A stretch of DNA of 64,000 nucleotides from Diadophis punctatus similis (Eukaryota; Chordata; Lepidosauria; Squamata; Dipsadidae). How positions within the stretch are numbered: the stretch's first letter is position 1; each line of letters opens with the position of its first letter. A program made the position numbers and the translations under genes. The stretch spans positions 242,437,677-242,501,676 of the forward strand of contig JALIGW010000002.1 of assembly GCA_023053685.1 (NCBI GenBank). The letters are read 5' to 3'. Under the pieces are notes generated by a model. The model did not search any database. It was not told the origin of the DNA and worked only from the letters and a program-made list of their open reading frames with translations. Positions 16,986 through 28,012 of the stretch are shown here, one piece after another.

Positions 16986-17394
16986 AACTTTTTTGATCAG
17001 GATTGTAATGATCAAGATACGTGCATTGAAATGGCTGAATGAAAGAGAATAAGTGAATGGTAAAAAACATGTACCTGTCCATATCTCAGGGGAGGAATGA
17101 CAGGAAACCACAGATAGGGCATTATAGGCTTGCTACATTCGCTTCTTTCTAAATGCACTTGATGAAAAAAAACAGCCTTATAGCAACTTCTGATTTTTAA
17201 TTACTTTTGTGCAAAGGGCTGTATTTCCTGCTTGTGTAACCAAGTAGTATAAAGGCATGCTGAAGAAATCGTGTGGGGTTCTTCCAGCTTTATGGGAGGA
17301 CTCCCCTTTGTCCAGATCTGAATAAACGTGTGACTCAGAGAGAATTGGGCTCTGCCTCTTTGTTGTGGCACGCTTAACAATTTCTGCTTAACAA

Positions 17395-17600
17395 TTCTTC
17401 CCCAAACCCCAAAAACTTTAACCTTAGACTGTCTACAGTTGACCTCACCCCATTCCTAAGAGGTCTGTAAGGGAAGTGAATAAGCGCACCATCGTGCCTA
17501 CCGTCTCTATCCTTCTGTCCTATTGTCTAAATTTACCTATACATACTTTGCTTTTGTTTATGTTTATATCATACCTGGTATCTTGTACACATGTATATAT
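17395..17600 (+). mobile_element. LINE family 2 tail fragment
   Basis: CCCAAAAACTTTAACCTTAG..CATTCCTAAGAGGTC matches the 3' part of the element at 16530. The intervening 16986-17394 shows no gene. Confidence 0.5.
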
Positions 17601-17604
17601 ATAC

Positions 17605-17606
17605 AG

Positions 17607-17692
<86 letters not shown>

Positions 17693-17693
17693 T
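17605..17693. repeat. (GATA)n array
   Basis: About 22 perfect GATA units, the second such array within 3 kb. Confidence 0.95.
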
Positions 17694-17714
17694 AGAGATA
17701 GTAGATGTTAATCA

Positions 17715-18685
17715 AGTAGTAGATTGTGGTCTACTTTGTCAAATGCCTTGCTGAAATCCAAGTAAATTATATCCACAGCATTCCTCTGGTCCACTAATTT
17801 TGTCACCTTGTCAAATAATGCAATAAGATTTGTCTGGCATGATCTGTTTTTGACAAACCCATGTTGGCTTTTGGTTATTACTTTGTTTGCTTCTAGGTGT
17901 TCGTTGATTCGTTGCTTGATTATCTTTTCCAGAATCTTCCCTGGTATTGAGGTCAGGCTAATAGGTCTGTAGTTTCCTGGATCTATTTTTTCCCTTTTTT
18001 GAAGATGGGAACTACATAAGCTCTTTTCCAGTCCTCTGGCAGTTCCCTGGTGCTCCAGGATCTTTGAAAGATATAGTTCAGTGGTTCTGAGATCTCATCT
18101 GCCAGTTCCTTCAGAACCTTGGGGTATAATCCATCCGGTCCTGGTGATTTGAACCTGTCTAGGGTAGACAGTGTTCACTTACCATTTTCTTCCCTATTTT
18201 AACTTGTGCTCCTAATCTGTTTTTTGTGGTGCTGTTTTTGATAGGTTGGACTGTTTTTTCCCTGTGTGTAAAGACAGATGCAAAAAAATGAGTTAAGTAG
18301 CTCTGCTTTCTCCCTGTTTCTTGTCACCTTCTTGCCACTTTCTCCCTGCAATGGACCAATTGTTTCCTTGACTTTTTTCTTGTTTTTAATATGTTGGAAG
18401 AAGCTTTTTTTGTTATTTTTCTACTTTTGTCGCAAGCCTTTGTTCATTGTGAGCTTTAGCTTTCCTCACTTCATCTTTACAGGCTCGGGCTATTTGCTGA
18501 TATTCTGCCTTAATTATTTCCCCCACTTTCCACTTTTTATACTTGTCCTTTTTGTCTTTCAATTTGTCAGAGAGTTCTTTATGCAGCCATGCTTGTTTCT
18601 TTTGAGACCTATTATTTTTCTTCTTCATTGGTATTGTGCTAGACTGGGGTTTTATAATCTTACTTTTTAAAATTTCCCAAGAGGC
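17715..18685 (-). mobile_element. CR1 LINE internal fragment
   Basis: The minus strand encodes CR1 linker and RT pieces, e.g. KDEVRKAKAHNEQRLATKV (18500-18440) and the translated segment around ALFDKVTKLVDQRNAVD and YLDFSKAFDKVD (about 17820-17720). Truncated at both ends; its 3' end abuts the GATA array. Confidence 0.7.
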
Positions 18686-19197
18686 AGCAAGTGAGAAAAC
18701 AACACTCTAAGTTGTTTGATGGAGAAAGCAGGTGAATGTTCTTAGCTGACCGATGAAGAGAAAGAAGGTTGGTTCTGGAGAAAGAGAGATCCAGATTTCA
18801 GATGCTTTAGTCAAGTCTCCTTTAATGATAGCTAGTGTTGCTTTTGACATGTATATCAATGTTATACATTTGATAAAATTATTTCCCAAGTCCGTTTTTT
18901 TTCAAATTTTAAACAAATAAGAAACCCAATTCATATTATTGAATGCTACCTTCACATCAAGAAATAGCACTGTGTTTTTTTATTATGATGTTATAAATAT
19001 TGTAAAACATTTAGAACATTCCTTATGTTAAATATTTTAGTCCTATGCCCAGGACAATATCTATTAATTGGATAACCTGGTTGACAAAATAACTCCCTCA
19101 ATCTGAATGAATCACTACTGAAATTCCCAATTCTGGCCCAGTTCAGTTAATAGGGATTCCACTTAATAATGTAAGTTGCAGTTCAGAAGGTATATAG
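18686..19197. other. Intergenic DNA between genes A and B
   Basis: No gene found. Minus-strand pieces near 18710-18830 (FFLFIGQLRTFTCFLHQT) resemble a short decayed fragment of a V2R transmembrane exon (compare [15 protein letters not shown] in gene B). Confidence 0.4.
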
Positions 19198-19457
19198 CAG
19201 TGCCAAAACCAGAAGGTGTGTGCGTGTGCACGCACGCGCACATGCGTGAAAAAAATGGAAGAGCAGCTGCCCGTTGTGCATGTGAGCACTGACAGCTGGT
19301 CTTTCTATTTCCAGCACTCCCGCGCATGTGAAAACCAGCTGGTTGGCATGCATGTGCGCTCCAAAACCCAGAAAAGCACCTGGTGAGGGCGTGCATGCCC
19401 AGAGAGAGGGCTCAGCGTGCCACCTCTGGCATGCATGCCATAGGTTCGCCATCATGA
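19198..19457. mobile_element. hAT-type MITE, GATGGCGAACC family
   Basis: Right end GGTTCGCCATCATGA is clear; the left end CAGTGCCAAAACC is diverged. A perfect 8-bp duplication GTATATAG flanks it (19190-19197 and 19458-19465). Confidence 0.72.
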
Positions 19458-19900
19458 GTATATAGGCTCCAGCAATAAACCTTTTGAATTGCAGTTCCAG
19501 GTGCGGTTTTGATCCTTTGTGACTGACATTAATCTAGTCAACTAAAGTTCAATACTAAACTGGCACCAGATAAGGGTCAATAGAATTCAAGAGGCGTTGG
19601 ACTTGCAACATTTGTGGCAATGTAAAGACTCTTAAGGTGATGATATGCTTAACTTTGTCCCCAGTTCTCCCTGCTCTTCTCCTACCATGACAATTTTAGT
19701 TATTAATTCATTTATTTTACTCTTTGATGATTATCTTGGAATTTTCTTTCATTAGTCTTAATGAAAGTCTTAATAAACTCTTAATATTTATTATTTCATT
19801 TGGTTTTGAATAACCCTAATTGTCAAATGGATGCAAAGGGAGCATACAAGCCCAATAATAACTGCAATTAAAGATTAATTCTTAGGAGCCTAAAACAACT

Positions 19901-20799
19901 TCATTTTAACTTCTCTACTTTAATCATGAGATGTTCTTTTGTGTTTAGATCTGGTCTCAAGATAATAATGTAGCACTTGGGGAAGAAGATGCATCCCAGC
20001 AGACCAGCACTGGAGGCCAAGATAGAGAAGACCTGCACAGCCACCATGTATTTCCCCTTGGTGCTCAGATAGGTGGGCAGGAAGGAGACCCAGACACTGC
20101 AGAAGACCAGCATGCTGAAGGTGATCAGCTTGGCTTCGTTGAAGGCCCCAGGCAGATTCCTGGCCAGGAAAGCCACTGTGAAGCAAATGGCAGCTAGAAA
20201 ACCCATGTAGCCAAGAGCAACATAAAACATGGCATCAGAACCTTCATTGCATTGAAGGATGATCTCTCCTGGCTGGGAGTGCAAGTCAAAATCAGGGAAT
20301 GGGCGAGAAATTACCAACCACATGATAGAGATGAAAATTTGACCAGAACAACCACAAAATATGATGCAGTTGGTCAAGCTTTTCCCCAACCATCTTCTTA
20401 CTTTATTCCCTGGTTTTGATGCCAGGAATGTGATTGTTTTGGCCAACACAGAAGACAAGGCTACTGAGAACACAAAGCTAAACACTGTTTGTCGGAGAAG
20501 GCAGGTGGCTTTCCTTGGCTGTCCAATGAAGAAAAAGGAGGACAAGAAGCAAAGCAAGAGGGAGATGAGGAGGATGTAGGAGAGGTCGCGGTTGTTGGCT
20601 TTGACAATGGGAGTTTCTAGGTATTTAATGAATATAATTAAAATGAATCCTGTGGTTAGGAACAAGAATAGGGCAAAGGAGACCAGGATGATGCCCAGAT
20701 GTTCTTCATAGGTGAGGAAGGTTATTCTTTTTGGGAAACATTGGACTCTGTTCTTGGTTGGATATTGATCATCTGGACACTTGGTGCACTCTTCAGTAT
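19901..20799 (-). pseudogene. VMN2R: V2R gene B exon 6 (7TM) with 12-bp deletion
   Basis: The exon is 899 nt from acceptor TTTTCTCAG to the stop at 19903-19901. It starts [14 protein letters not shown] and carries seven hydrophobic helices and the [18 protein letters not shown] tail. In helix 3 it reads [13 protein letters not shown] where gene C has [17 protein letters not shown], an in-frame loss of four residues. The length difference from gene C exon 6 is exactly 12. Confidence 0.93.
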
Positions 20800-20841
20800 C
20801 TGAGAAAACAAAGTAATCTTTCTTTTATACTCTCTCCTTTT

Positions 20842-20930
20842 GTGTTTAATTTAATTAATTTAATTTAATTTAAAAGATTTGTATGCCGCCCAACTCCCGA
20901 GGGACTCTGGGCGGCTCACAATTTCAAGAA
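20842..20930 (-). mobile_element. L2-like LINE tail fragment in gene B intron 5
   Basis: TTAATTTAATTT repeat joined to TATGCCGCCCAACTCCCGAG..GGGCGGCTCAC, the 3' end of the L2-like LINE in reverse. Confidence 0.6.
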
Positions 20931-21714
20931 ATACTTTCTTTGGATGACAAGAAAGCCATAGTAAATGGTCAGTCGGAGCCTGCATACATATATAAAACAT
21001 TTGTTCCAACATTTTTTCAGTATCTGAAAAAACAGAAATGTTTTTAATCGTCTCTCATATTTCATGAAATACCTTTGGATGACAGCTTATAAGGAGAGGT
21101 AGGAAAGCCATAGTAAATGGTAAGTAGCAGCCTGAATACATAAGTAAAACATTTATCTGGCTGAGCATCTTAAAGCAAACGTTGGGTATCTTATATCCCA
21201 GGAAAAACCCTCAATATATACAACTATAGAAACAAGCTCCCCAAAAAAGGAAGGTCAAAAGTGAAATAACTGGTGCCACAACTAACCTTCACCAATGCAA
21301 ATTATCACATTTTCATCCTGCACTGACTTCACCTTATCCCAATGACTGGAAGAAGAAGAACTAGATCTCCAGGATTTTAGAAGGGCCTGTTGCAATTCAT
21401 GAGCAGGAGGGAGTTCAATAATGCAGGAGTTTCCATAAAAAAGGCAGGTTCCAAGGAAAATATCTAAACCATCTGGACCATGTATATTATATCTGTTCTG
21501 GTCAGAAAGGCAGATAACTCGAGGAAGAGGAGATCCCACTGATACCCTGGTCCTATGCAAAGTAGAGCTTTAAAGGTGAATTAAATTACCAATTGGAAAG
21601 AAACTGGGAGTCTGTGCAGCTCACACCACAAGGGTATAATATGGTAAAATATAGGAAAACCCAACATGTGCATGCTATTGCATTCTCGATCATTTCTAAA
21701 TTCCAGATGATCTT

Positions 21715-21822
21715 CAAGAGCAACCCCATGTGGAGTACATTGAGAGCTTAGGCACCAGAGACAAATTCCCTGTGTGTCCAATCACACTTGGCCAATAAAG
21801 TATTCTATTCTATTCTTTGGCC
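21715..21822 (+). mobile_element. LINE tail with (ATTCT)n
   Basis: GACAAATTCCCTGTGTGTCC and CACTTGGCCAATAAAG followed by TATTCTATTCT match the tail of the LINE at 54120-55215. Confidence 0.5.
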
Positions 21823-21844
21823 TGTAATATTAAAAATGGCTTGG

Positions 21845-22125
21845 GTGACCAAAATCCATCCATAGGACAAGAAGCAATGGGTGGAAACTAAACAAGGAGA
21901 GAAGCAACTTAGAACTAAGGAGAAATTTCCTGACAGTTAGAACAATTAATCAGTAGAACAACTTGCCTCCAGAAGTTGCGAATGCTCCAACACTAGAAGT
22001 TTTTAAGAAGAGATTGGATAACCATTTGTCTGAAGTGGTGTAGGGTTTCCTGTCTAAGCAGGGGGTTGGACTAGAAGACCTCCAAGGTCTTTTCCAACTC
22101 TGTTATTCTGTTCTCTTATTCCATT
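21845..22125 (+). mobile_element. CR1 LINE 3' end in gene B intron 5
   Basis: GGTGGAAACTAAACAAGGAG, the KKRLDNHLSEVV-type C-terminus and GGGGGTTGGACTAGAAGACC tail are CR1. Severely 5'-truncated. Confidence 0.75.
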
Positions 22126-22443
22126 GACCTGTTACCATTCCTCAAATATCAAAAAAGTCAAATGTTCCTAGGAAAGCAAACCTGAGGGACGCTTCCAAAC
22201 TGACAAGTAAAAGAGAGATTTCCTCTGGCAAAAGTTATCTTGACCAAGTCACCCTGCCGTTGTACCACTTCTTATCTCATCAGTCAAGATCTTTTTCTTA
22301 AACCTCAAATTATGGAAGAAATTGGACATGTTGAGAGTCAAGATAAACAACAAATAGTCGAGCATATGTGCGTTATTAATTTTATGCACATCGATCAAAA
22401 TGATCTGCACGAATCTAATACTCTTTCTATCAGTATTGCCCAC

Positions 22444-22558
22444 CTTCCTGTGTGGAGATGGTCCCCTCTGGACAAGGAATGCAGTCATAGCAGCAAACTG
22501 GCTCTCCTTCCAGAGCTTGCTTGAGAAATCCAGGAGGACAATTCTCCACACATTTGGA
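22444..22558 (-). pseudogene. VMN2R: V2R gene B exon 5 (cysteine-rich)
   Basis: The exon is 115 nt, acceptor TGCCCCAG, donor GTGGGC. It reads [26 protein letters not shown] and ISTQE, and is intact. The long open frame annotated by simple ORF calling across it is an out-of-phase shadow. Confidence 0.9.
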
Positions 22559-22804
22559 CTGGGGCAGAGACTAAACAGTATAACAAGGAATGACAAAGAA
22601 AATATGTTAGGACTCACCATCCATGGAAAATGGAAGTCAACATAAACATTAGCCAAATAGTTCTTGCCTTCACTTAGGTAAATATGAAATCTTTAACCAG
22701 TTCCAGTTTGTAAGAGATACAACCAGTTGCAGAATCTTCATTTAGTTCCTCCCTTTTGCTTCTGGCAGAACGCATTGCAATAATGGACTTTTCTACTTAA
22801 TAAC

Positions 22805-22950
22805 ATTTATGGCAGAGGTCTTCAAACTTGTCAACTTTAAGACTTGCGGATTTCAACTCCCAGAATTCTCCAGCCAGCATAGCTGGAGAATTCTGGGAAT
22901 TGAAGTCCACAAGTCTTAAAGTTGACAAGTTTGGGGATCCCTGATCTAGG
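22805..22950. mobile_element. Palindromic (snapback) MITE
   Basis: TTCAAACTTGTCAACTTTAA.. is mirrored by ..TTAAAGTTGACAAGTTTGG, with GAATTCTCCAGC/GCTGGAGAATTC at the centre. Nearly the whole 145 bp folds into one hairpin. In gene B intron 4. Confidence 0.8.
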
Positions 22951-23124
22951 AGGATGAAGCTGAGAAAAGATTCAAACATTAAGTGGCAACGAGTGGGTTC
23001 CTCCTCATAACTGGATTAACATGCATTCCTACATTCTCCATACAGTATATCTGTATTTTAAAATATTATGATCTGTTCATATTAATTTTTAAATTTCTGC
23101 TCTCCTCTCCTCTGCTCGCAACAG

Positions 23125-24340
23125 AATACCTTATGCCACCAGACTTGAAATTTTGGATTTAGACAACTTCAATCTACGCTGCCTTCAGTCTGACCTAAGC
23201 ATAGTACATAAAATTATCTACTACAATGTCCTACCTGTCAATGACTACTTCAGCTTCAACCACAACAGTACAAAAGATTTGCAAGAATTTGAATGAATTG
23301 ACATGATAAATGAAATAGAAAGGAGGAAAGGAAATGTGATATATACTTAAAATTGTTTGAATTTTTGTAGTTAGGATGGTAATAAATGAATTTAATCAAA
23401 GTAATGTCTATAGTTATAAGTGATTTATATATGTATAAAATGATGTTTGAAGAACAAATTAGATGGTATTATATTATTATAATTGAGTTGGTTATTGAAG
23501 GAGATTGGATTTGGATTAGTATTTGTGAGTGTAATATATTGATTATTGTTTAAATGATATACAGTTGAAAAAGGAGAGGTGAAAAACACTTCTAAAGAAA
23601 TTTATTGTTTTCTAAGATAAATGGAAAAATTGCTGAAGAGCAAAATTGGATGGTATTCTATTATTACAATTAATTTGGATGATTGAAGAAGATTTCAAAA
23701 ATAGTAATAAAGAAAATATTGAATGTGATAGGGTTTCAATTTGAAAAAGGGAATAAGAAATATTTGGGGTTAGGACAAATGGTAATATTGTTTAAATATT
23801 AGAAGATACAGGAGGAAAGTCAAATTTAAAAAAATACAGAGAAAGAATATTATCGCAGAAGTTGAAATGCATACATTCAGTTTGGGGATGTTATAAGCTG
23901 TATAAGTGTTTTGACTCGGACAATACTCTGTTCAGAGATAATGCATTGTTTGTTTGTATGTGTGTTTGTTTGTTTAAAAAAAATGAAAAAAAAACCTTTT
24001 TATAAAAAAGCAGTACACAAGCACAGAATAGATACAAACTTAATGTAAATCGCTCCAAACTCGATTGCAGGAAATAAGACTTCAGCAACAGAGTTGTCAG
24101 TGCCTGGAATGCATTATCTGACTCTGTGGTTTCTTCCCCAAGCCCCCAAAACTTTAACCTTAGACTGTCTACTGTTGACCTCACCCCATTCCTAAGAGGT
24201 CTGTAAGGGGCGTGAATAAGCGCACCAGCGTGTCTACAGTCCCTGTCGTAATGTCCTCCTTTATTTGTATCCATTTCATGTATTCATAGACATGAATACA
24301 TGAAATATATCTGTTATCTAATACATGCTTGACAAAATAA
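23125..24340 (+). mobile_element. LINE family 2 copy split by an L1-like insertion
   Basis: The left part (23125-23272) and right part (24018-24340) match consecutive stretches of the element at 16530. Between them lies 23273-24010, flanked by CAGTACA on both sides (23266-23272 and 24011-24017), i.e. a target duplication. Confidence 0.7.
23273..24010 (+). mobile_element. AT-rich L1-like insertion, 3' end only
   Basis: 738 bp, AT-rich, ending in A-rich AAAAAAAATGAAAAAAAAAC..TATAAAAAAG. The 7-bp duplication and A-rich 3' end fit target-primed insertion. Similar in composition and tail to 61679-63591. Confidence 0.55.
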
Positions 24341-24855
24341 ATAAATAAAATAAAATAAAAATAAAATAAAATAAAATAAATAAAATAATAAAATAAAATA
24401 AAATAAAATAAAATAAAATAAAAAAATAAAATAAAATAAAATAAAATAAAATAAAATAAAATAAAATAAAATAAAATAAAATAAAATAAAATAAAATAAA
24501 ATAAAATAAAATAATAAAATAAAATAAAATAAAATAAAATAAAATAAAATAAAATAAAATAAAATAAAATGAAATGAAATGAAATGAAATGAAATGAAAT
24601 GAAATAATGAAATGAAATGAAATGAAATGAAATGAAATGAAATGAAATGAAATGAAATAAAATAATAAAATATAAAAATAAAAATAATAATAATAAAAAT
24701 AAAAATAAAAAAAATAAAAATAAAAATAAAAAAATAATAAAAATAAAAATAAAAAAAATAAAAATAAAAATAAAAATAAATAAAAATAAAATAAAATAAA
24801 ATAAAATAATAAATTAAAATAATAAAATAATAAAATAAAATAAAATAAAATAAAA
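24330..24855. repeat. Long (AAAAT)n / (AAATG)n pentanucleotide array
   Basis: About 520 bp of AAAAT repeats with a central block of GAAAT/AATGA repeats (about 24569-24655) and A-rich derivatives. It grows directly out of the AATAAATAAA tail of the preceding LINE. The 207-residue frame over it is meaningless. Confidence 0.95.
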
Positions 24856-25030
24856 TCTGAAGGATACTGTGTTCAATAGTACCAAAGCCTGTCAAGCCTT
24901 CTAAGAAAGCTACAAAGGTTCTACTTGCCACGTTCAATTCTCAGTGAAGGTCATCCAACTTGAATTAGAACCTTTGAAATGGACCCTAAGTCTCTTGAAA
25001 ACAGTGAGGAGGTGCCAGCATTTTCCCCAC

Positions 25031-25243
25031 CTTGTTGAACAACTTTAGCCGTGAAAGAGCATTTTGGTTGATAATAAGTCTCTCTCATTCAAAACGTCCC
25101 ATTTGCAGTGTGATGAGATTCTTGTTGGGGAGAACTACCCAACTCATGATATCCGGGTCTGCTGTAATATCTCCATTTTTGTCCAAGTAGAGATCCGTCC
25201 AGGAAAAATTGCAAAATTTATTCTTCTGCAGGGATGGATGAAA
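25031..25243 (-). pseudogene. VMN2R: V2R gene B exon 4 with premature TGA
   Basis: The exon is 213 nt between TTCCAG and GTGGGG, the same length as in genes A and C. It reads QKNKFCNFSWTDLYLDKNG early on. At 25087-25085 an AGA codon has become TGA, giving FE-stop-ERL where the paralogues have FERQRL; the reading frame otherwise continues to the donor. It is assigned to gene B by order, although 11.4 kb separates it from exon 3. Confidence 0.86.
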
Positions 25244-25714
25244 CTGGAATGGAAATAATCAGGAACTTTTTTTAAAAAAACAGATTTTTTTAAAGTTTCT
25301 TTCCCATGTGGTTTTTTCAAATGTGAATCTTTCTACTACCGTTGTCTAACTTGAAAATATCCCAAGATGAGAGAACAAGTTTTTCCACTATCTTTAAAAG
25401 TGAAAAATGAAGGTTCAACAAAAGTTTTCAATCATATGTTGACAACATATATACTTTTATTGTTCAGTTGTTTTATTGTGACCCCCCCAAGGGACAAGAA
25501 CATGTAACCCCCCCAAATCCTCCACTGACCCCCAGAATTTGCTAAAACCCATGTTCATTGTATCAATGACATTATCTAACCATTTGATCCTCTGCCACCC
25601 CCTTCTCCTTTTGCCTTCAATCTTTCCTAACAGCAGGTTTTTTCCCCAATGAGTCCTTTCTTCTCATTTTAAAAATTAATATTGTTTAATTTCAAAATAT
25701 AACTGCCATAGTGC

Positions 25715-28012
25715 AATTTATTTTGAATAATTTAATTTAATTTAATTAATTGTATTTCTATGCCACCCAACTCCCGAACGGCTCTGGGCGGCTTACAACA
25801 GGATATAGAAAATACATTTAAAAACATCATAAAAGATTTTTAAAAAGCAGTTAAAAATCACATACATACATATCATTCAAGGTCGGACCTCATAAATTGC
25901 GAGATCAGTGGCACCAAGCCTGCTGGAAAAGCCAGATCTTCAATGCTTTTCGGAAGGCCAATAGAGTGGGGGCAGTCTGGATCTCAGGGGGTAGTTGGTT
26001 CCAGAGAGCCGGGGCAGCCACAGTAAAGGCCCTTCCCTGTGGGCCTGCCAGCCGACACTGCTTAGCTGACAGGACCTGGAGGAGACCAACTGTGGGATCT
26101 TACCAGTCGCTTGGAACTATGAGGTAGAAAGCAGTCTCGAAGATAACCTGGTCCTGAGCCATATAGGGCTTTAAAGGTGATAACCAACACCTTGAATTGA
26201 GCCCGGAGACCAATAGGAAGCCAGTGCCACTCGCAGAGGATTGGTATAATTTGGGTGTACCTAGGTGTACATACAACCACTCACACGGCTGCATCCTGGA
26301 TAAATTGTAGTCTCCAAACATTCTTCAGGGGTAGCCCCATGTAGAGTGCATTGCAATAATCCAACCGTGAGGTGATAAGGGCATGAGTGACTGTGAGGAG
26401 AGCCTCCCGATCCAAGTAGGGTTGCAATTGGTGCACCAGGTGAACCTGTGCAAAGGTCCCCCTAGCCACAGCTGTTAGATGTTGATCTAATCTTAGCTGT
26501 GGGTCTAGGAGGACACCCAAATTGCGAACCTGTTCTGAGGGGGACAATTTCTCCCCCCTAGAGGCAAGGATAGATAGTCAATACAATCTTTAGGAGGCAA
26601 TACCCACAGCCACTTGGTCTTGTCTGGGTTAAGTCTGAGCTTGTTGACACCCATCCAGACCCTCACAGCTTCCAGGCACCGGCACATCACATCCACTGCT
26701 TCACTGAACTGACGTGGGGTGGAGATATACAACTGGGTATCATCAGCATATTGCTGATACCTCACCCCAAATCGTCAGATGACCTCACCCAGTAGTTTCA
26801 TGTAGATATTAAATAGGTGGGGAGAGAGGACCGAGCCCTGAGGCACCCCGGAAACAAGGGGTCTAGGGGTCGACCTCTGTCCTCCTGCCAACACCGACTG
26901 TGAACGACCAGAGAGATAAGAGGAAAATCACCACAGCACGGTGCCTCTCAACCCTAGCTCCCTTAGTCGTCCCAGAAGGATACCATGGTCAATGGTATTG
27001 AAAGCCGCTAAGAGGTCAAGTGGCACCAAGATAGAGGAATGACCCCATCTCAGTCTCGCCAGAGACCATACATTGGTTAGCGTGACCAAAGCAGTTTCCA
27101 TGCTATAGCCAGGTCTGAAGCCAGATTGACCAGGATCCAGATAATCCGTTTCATCCAATGACTGTAGGAGTTGAAGTGTCACCACTTTCTCTACAACCTT
27201 TCCCACAAAGGGAAGGTTGGAGACTGGACAAAAGTTCTTTAATTCTGCTGGATCCAGGGAAGGCTTCTTGAGGATGGGTCTCATCACCGCCTCCTTTAAT
27301 GGTTGTGGGAAGGACCCCTCACTCAAGGATGTGTTAACTAAAGCCTGAAGCCAGCCTCATGTCACCTCCCTGCTGGCTGAAACCAGCCAGGAGGGGCACG
27401 GGTCCAACAAACAAGTGAAGGACATCGCTCCCACAGCCTTGTCTACTTTCTCAGGTGTCACAGGCTCAAATTCATCCCATATAATAGGACTAAGACCTGC
27501 CCCTATCATCTTGGTTGGAATTGCCCAATCAGAGTCCAGGTCCGTCCGAATCTGAGCGACTTTATCCAATAGAAACTGTGCAAACTCCTCAGCTCTACCC
27601 TGCAGGGGTTCCTCCATTAGAAGAAGAATCTATACACCTTAATTCCAGATCATCTCTCCACTGCCCCGAGAGGAATACCAGGTCAAGTGTGTGTGTCCCC
27701 CTATGAGTCGGACCCTTAACTACTTGGGTCAGGTCCATGGTTGTCATGGAAGCCATGAACTCCTGAGCTGCATCTGAGTGATCACCAAGTGATGGCAAAT
27801 TGAAGTCCCCCAGCACCATAAGCCTGGGGAACTCCACTGCAAACCTGGCTACCGTCTCTAGCAGCACAGGCAGGGCTGTTGTAACACAGCTAGGAGGCAG
27901 GTACATTAACAACAAGCCCAACTGAACCCCTGTGTCAAGCCTCAAGAGGAGAGACTCACACCCAACTATTTCCGGGGCAGGGATCCTATGAGAACAGACT
28001 TTTCCGGACAAT
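25715..28012 (-). mobile_element. L2-like LINE copy 1 (in gene B intron 3)
   Basis: Reading 28012 to 25715: endonuclease part with VLGDFNLPSLGDHSDAAQEF (about 27890-27740); RT with FNTIDHGILLGRL, the catalytic [10 protein letters not shown] (about 26760); then the NPDKTKWLWVLPPKD and LVHQLQPYLDREALLTVTHA region; and a 3' end TATGCCACCCAACTCCC. Several frameshifts and stops. Name L2-like is from recognition of the RT. Confidence 0.8.

Noticed and set aside
22249..22656. 135-residue minus-strand frame with SPNVWRIVLLDF
   Set aside because: It is the wrong frame over V2R exon 5; the shifted frame gives the cysteine-rich V2R sequence with correct splice sites. The same holds for 47345-47728.
24314..24937. 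207-residue Phe/Ile/Tyr-rich frame
   Set aside because: Translation of a pentanucleotide repeat.
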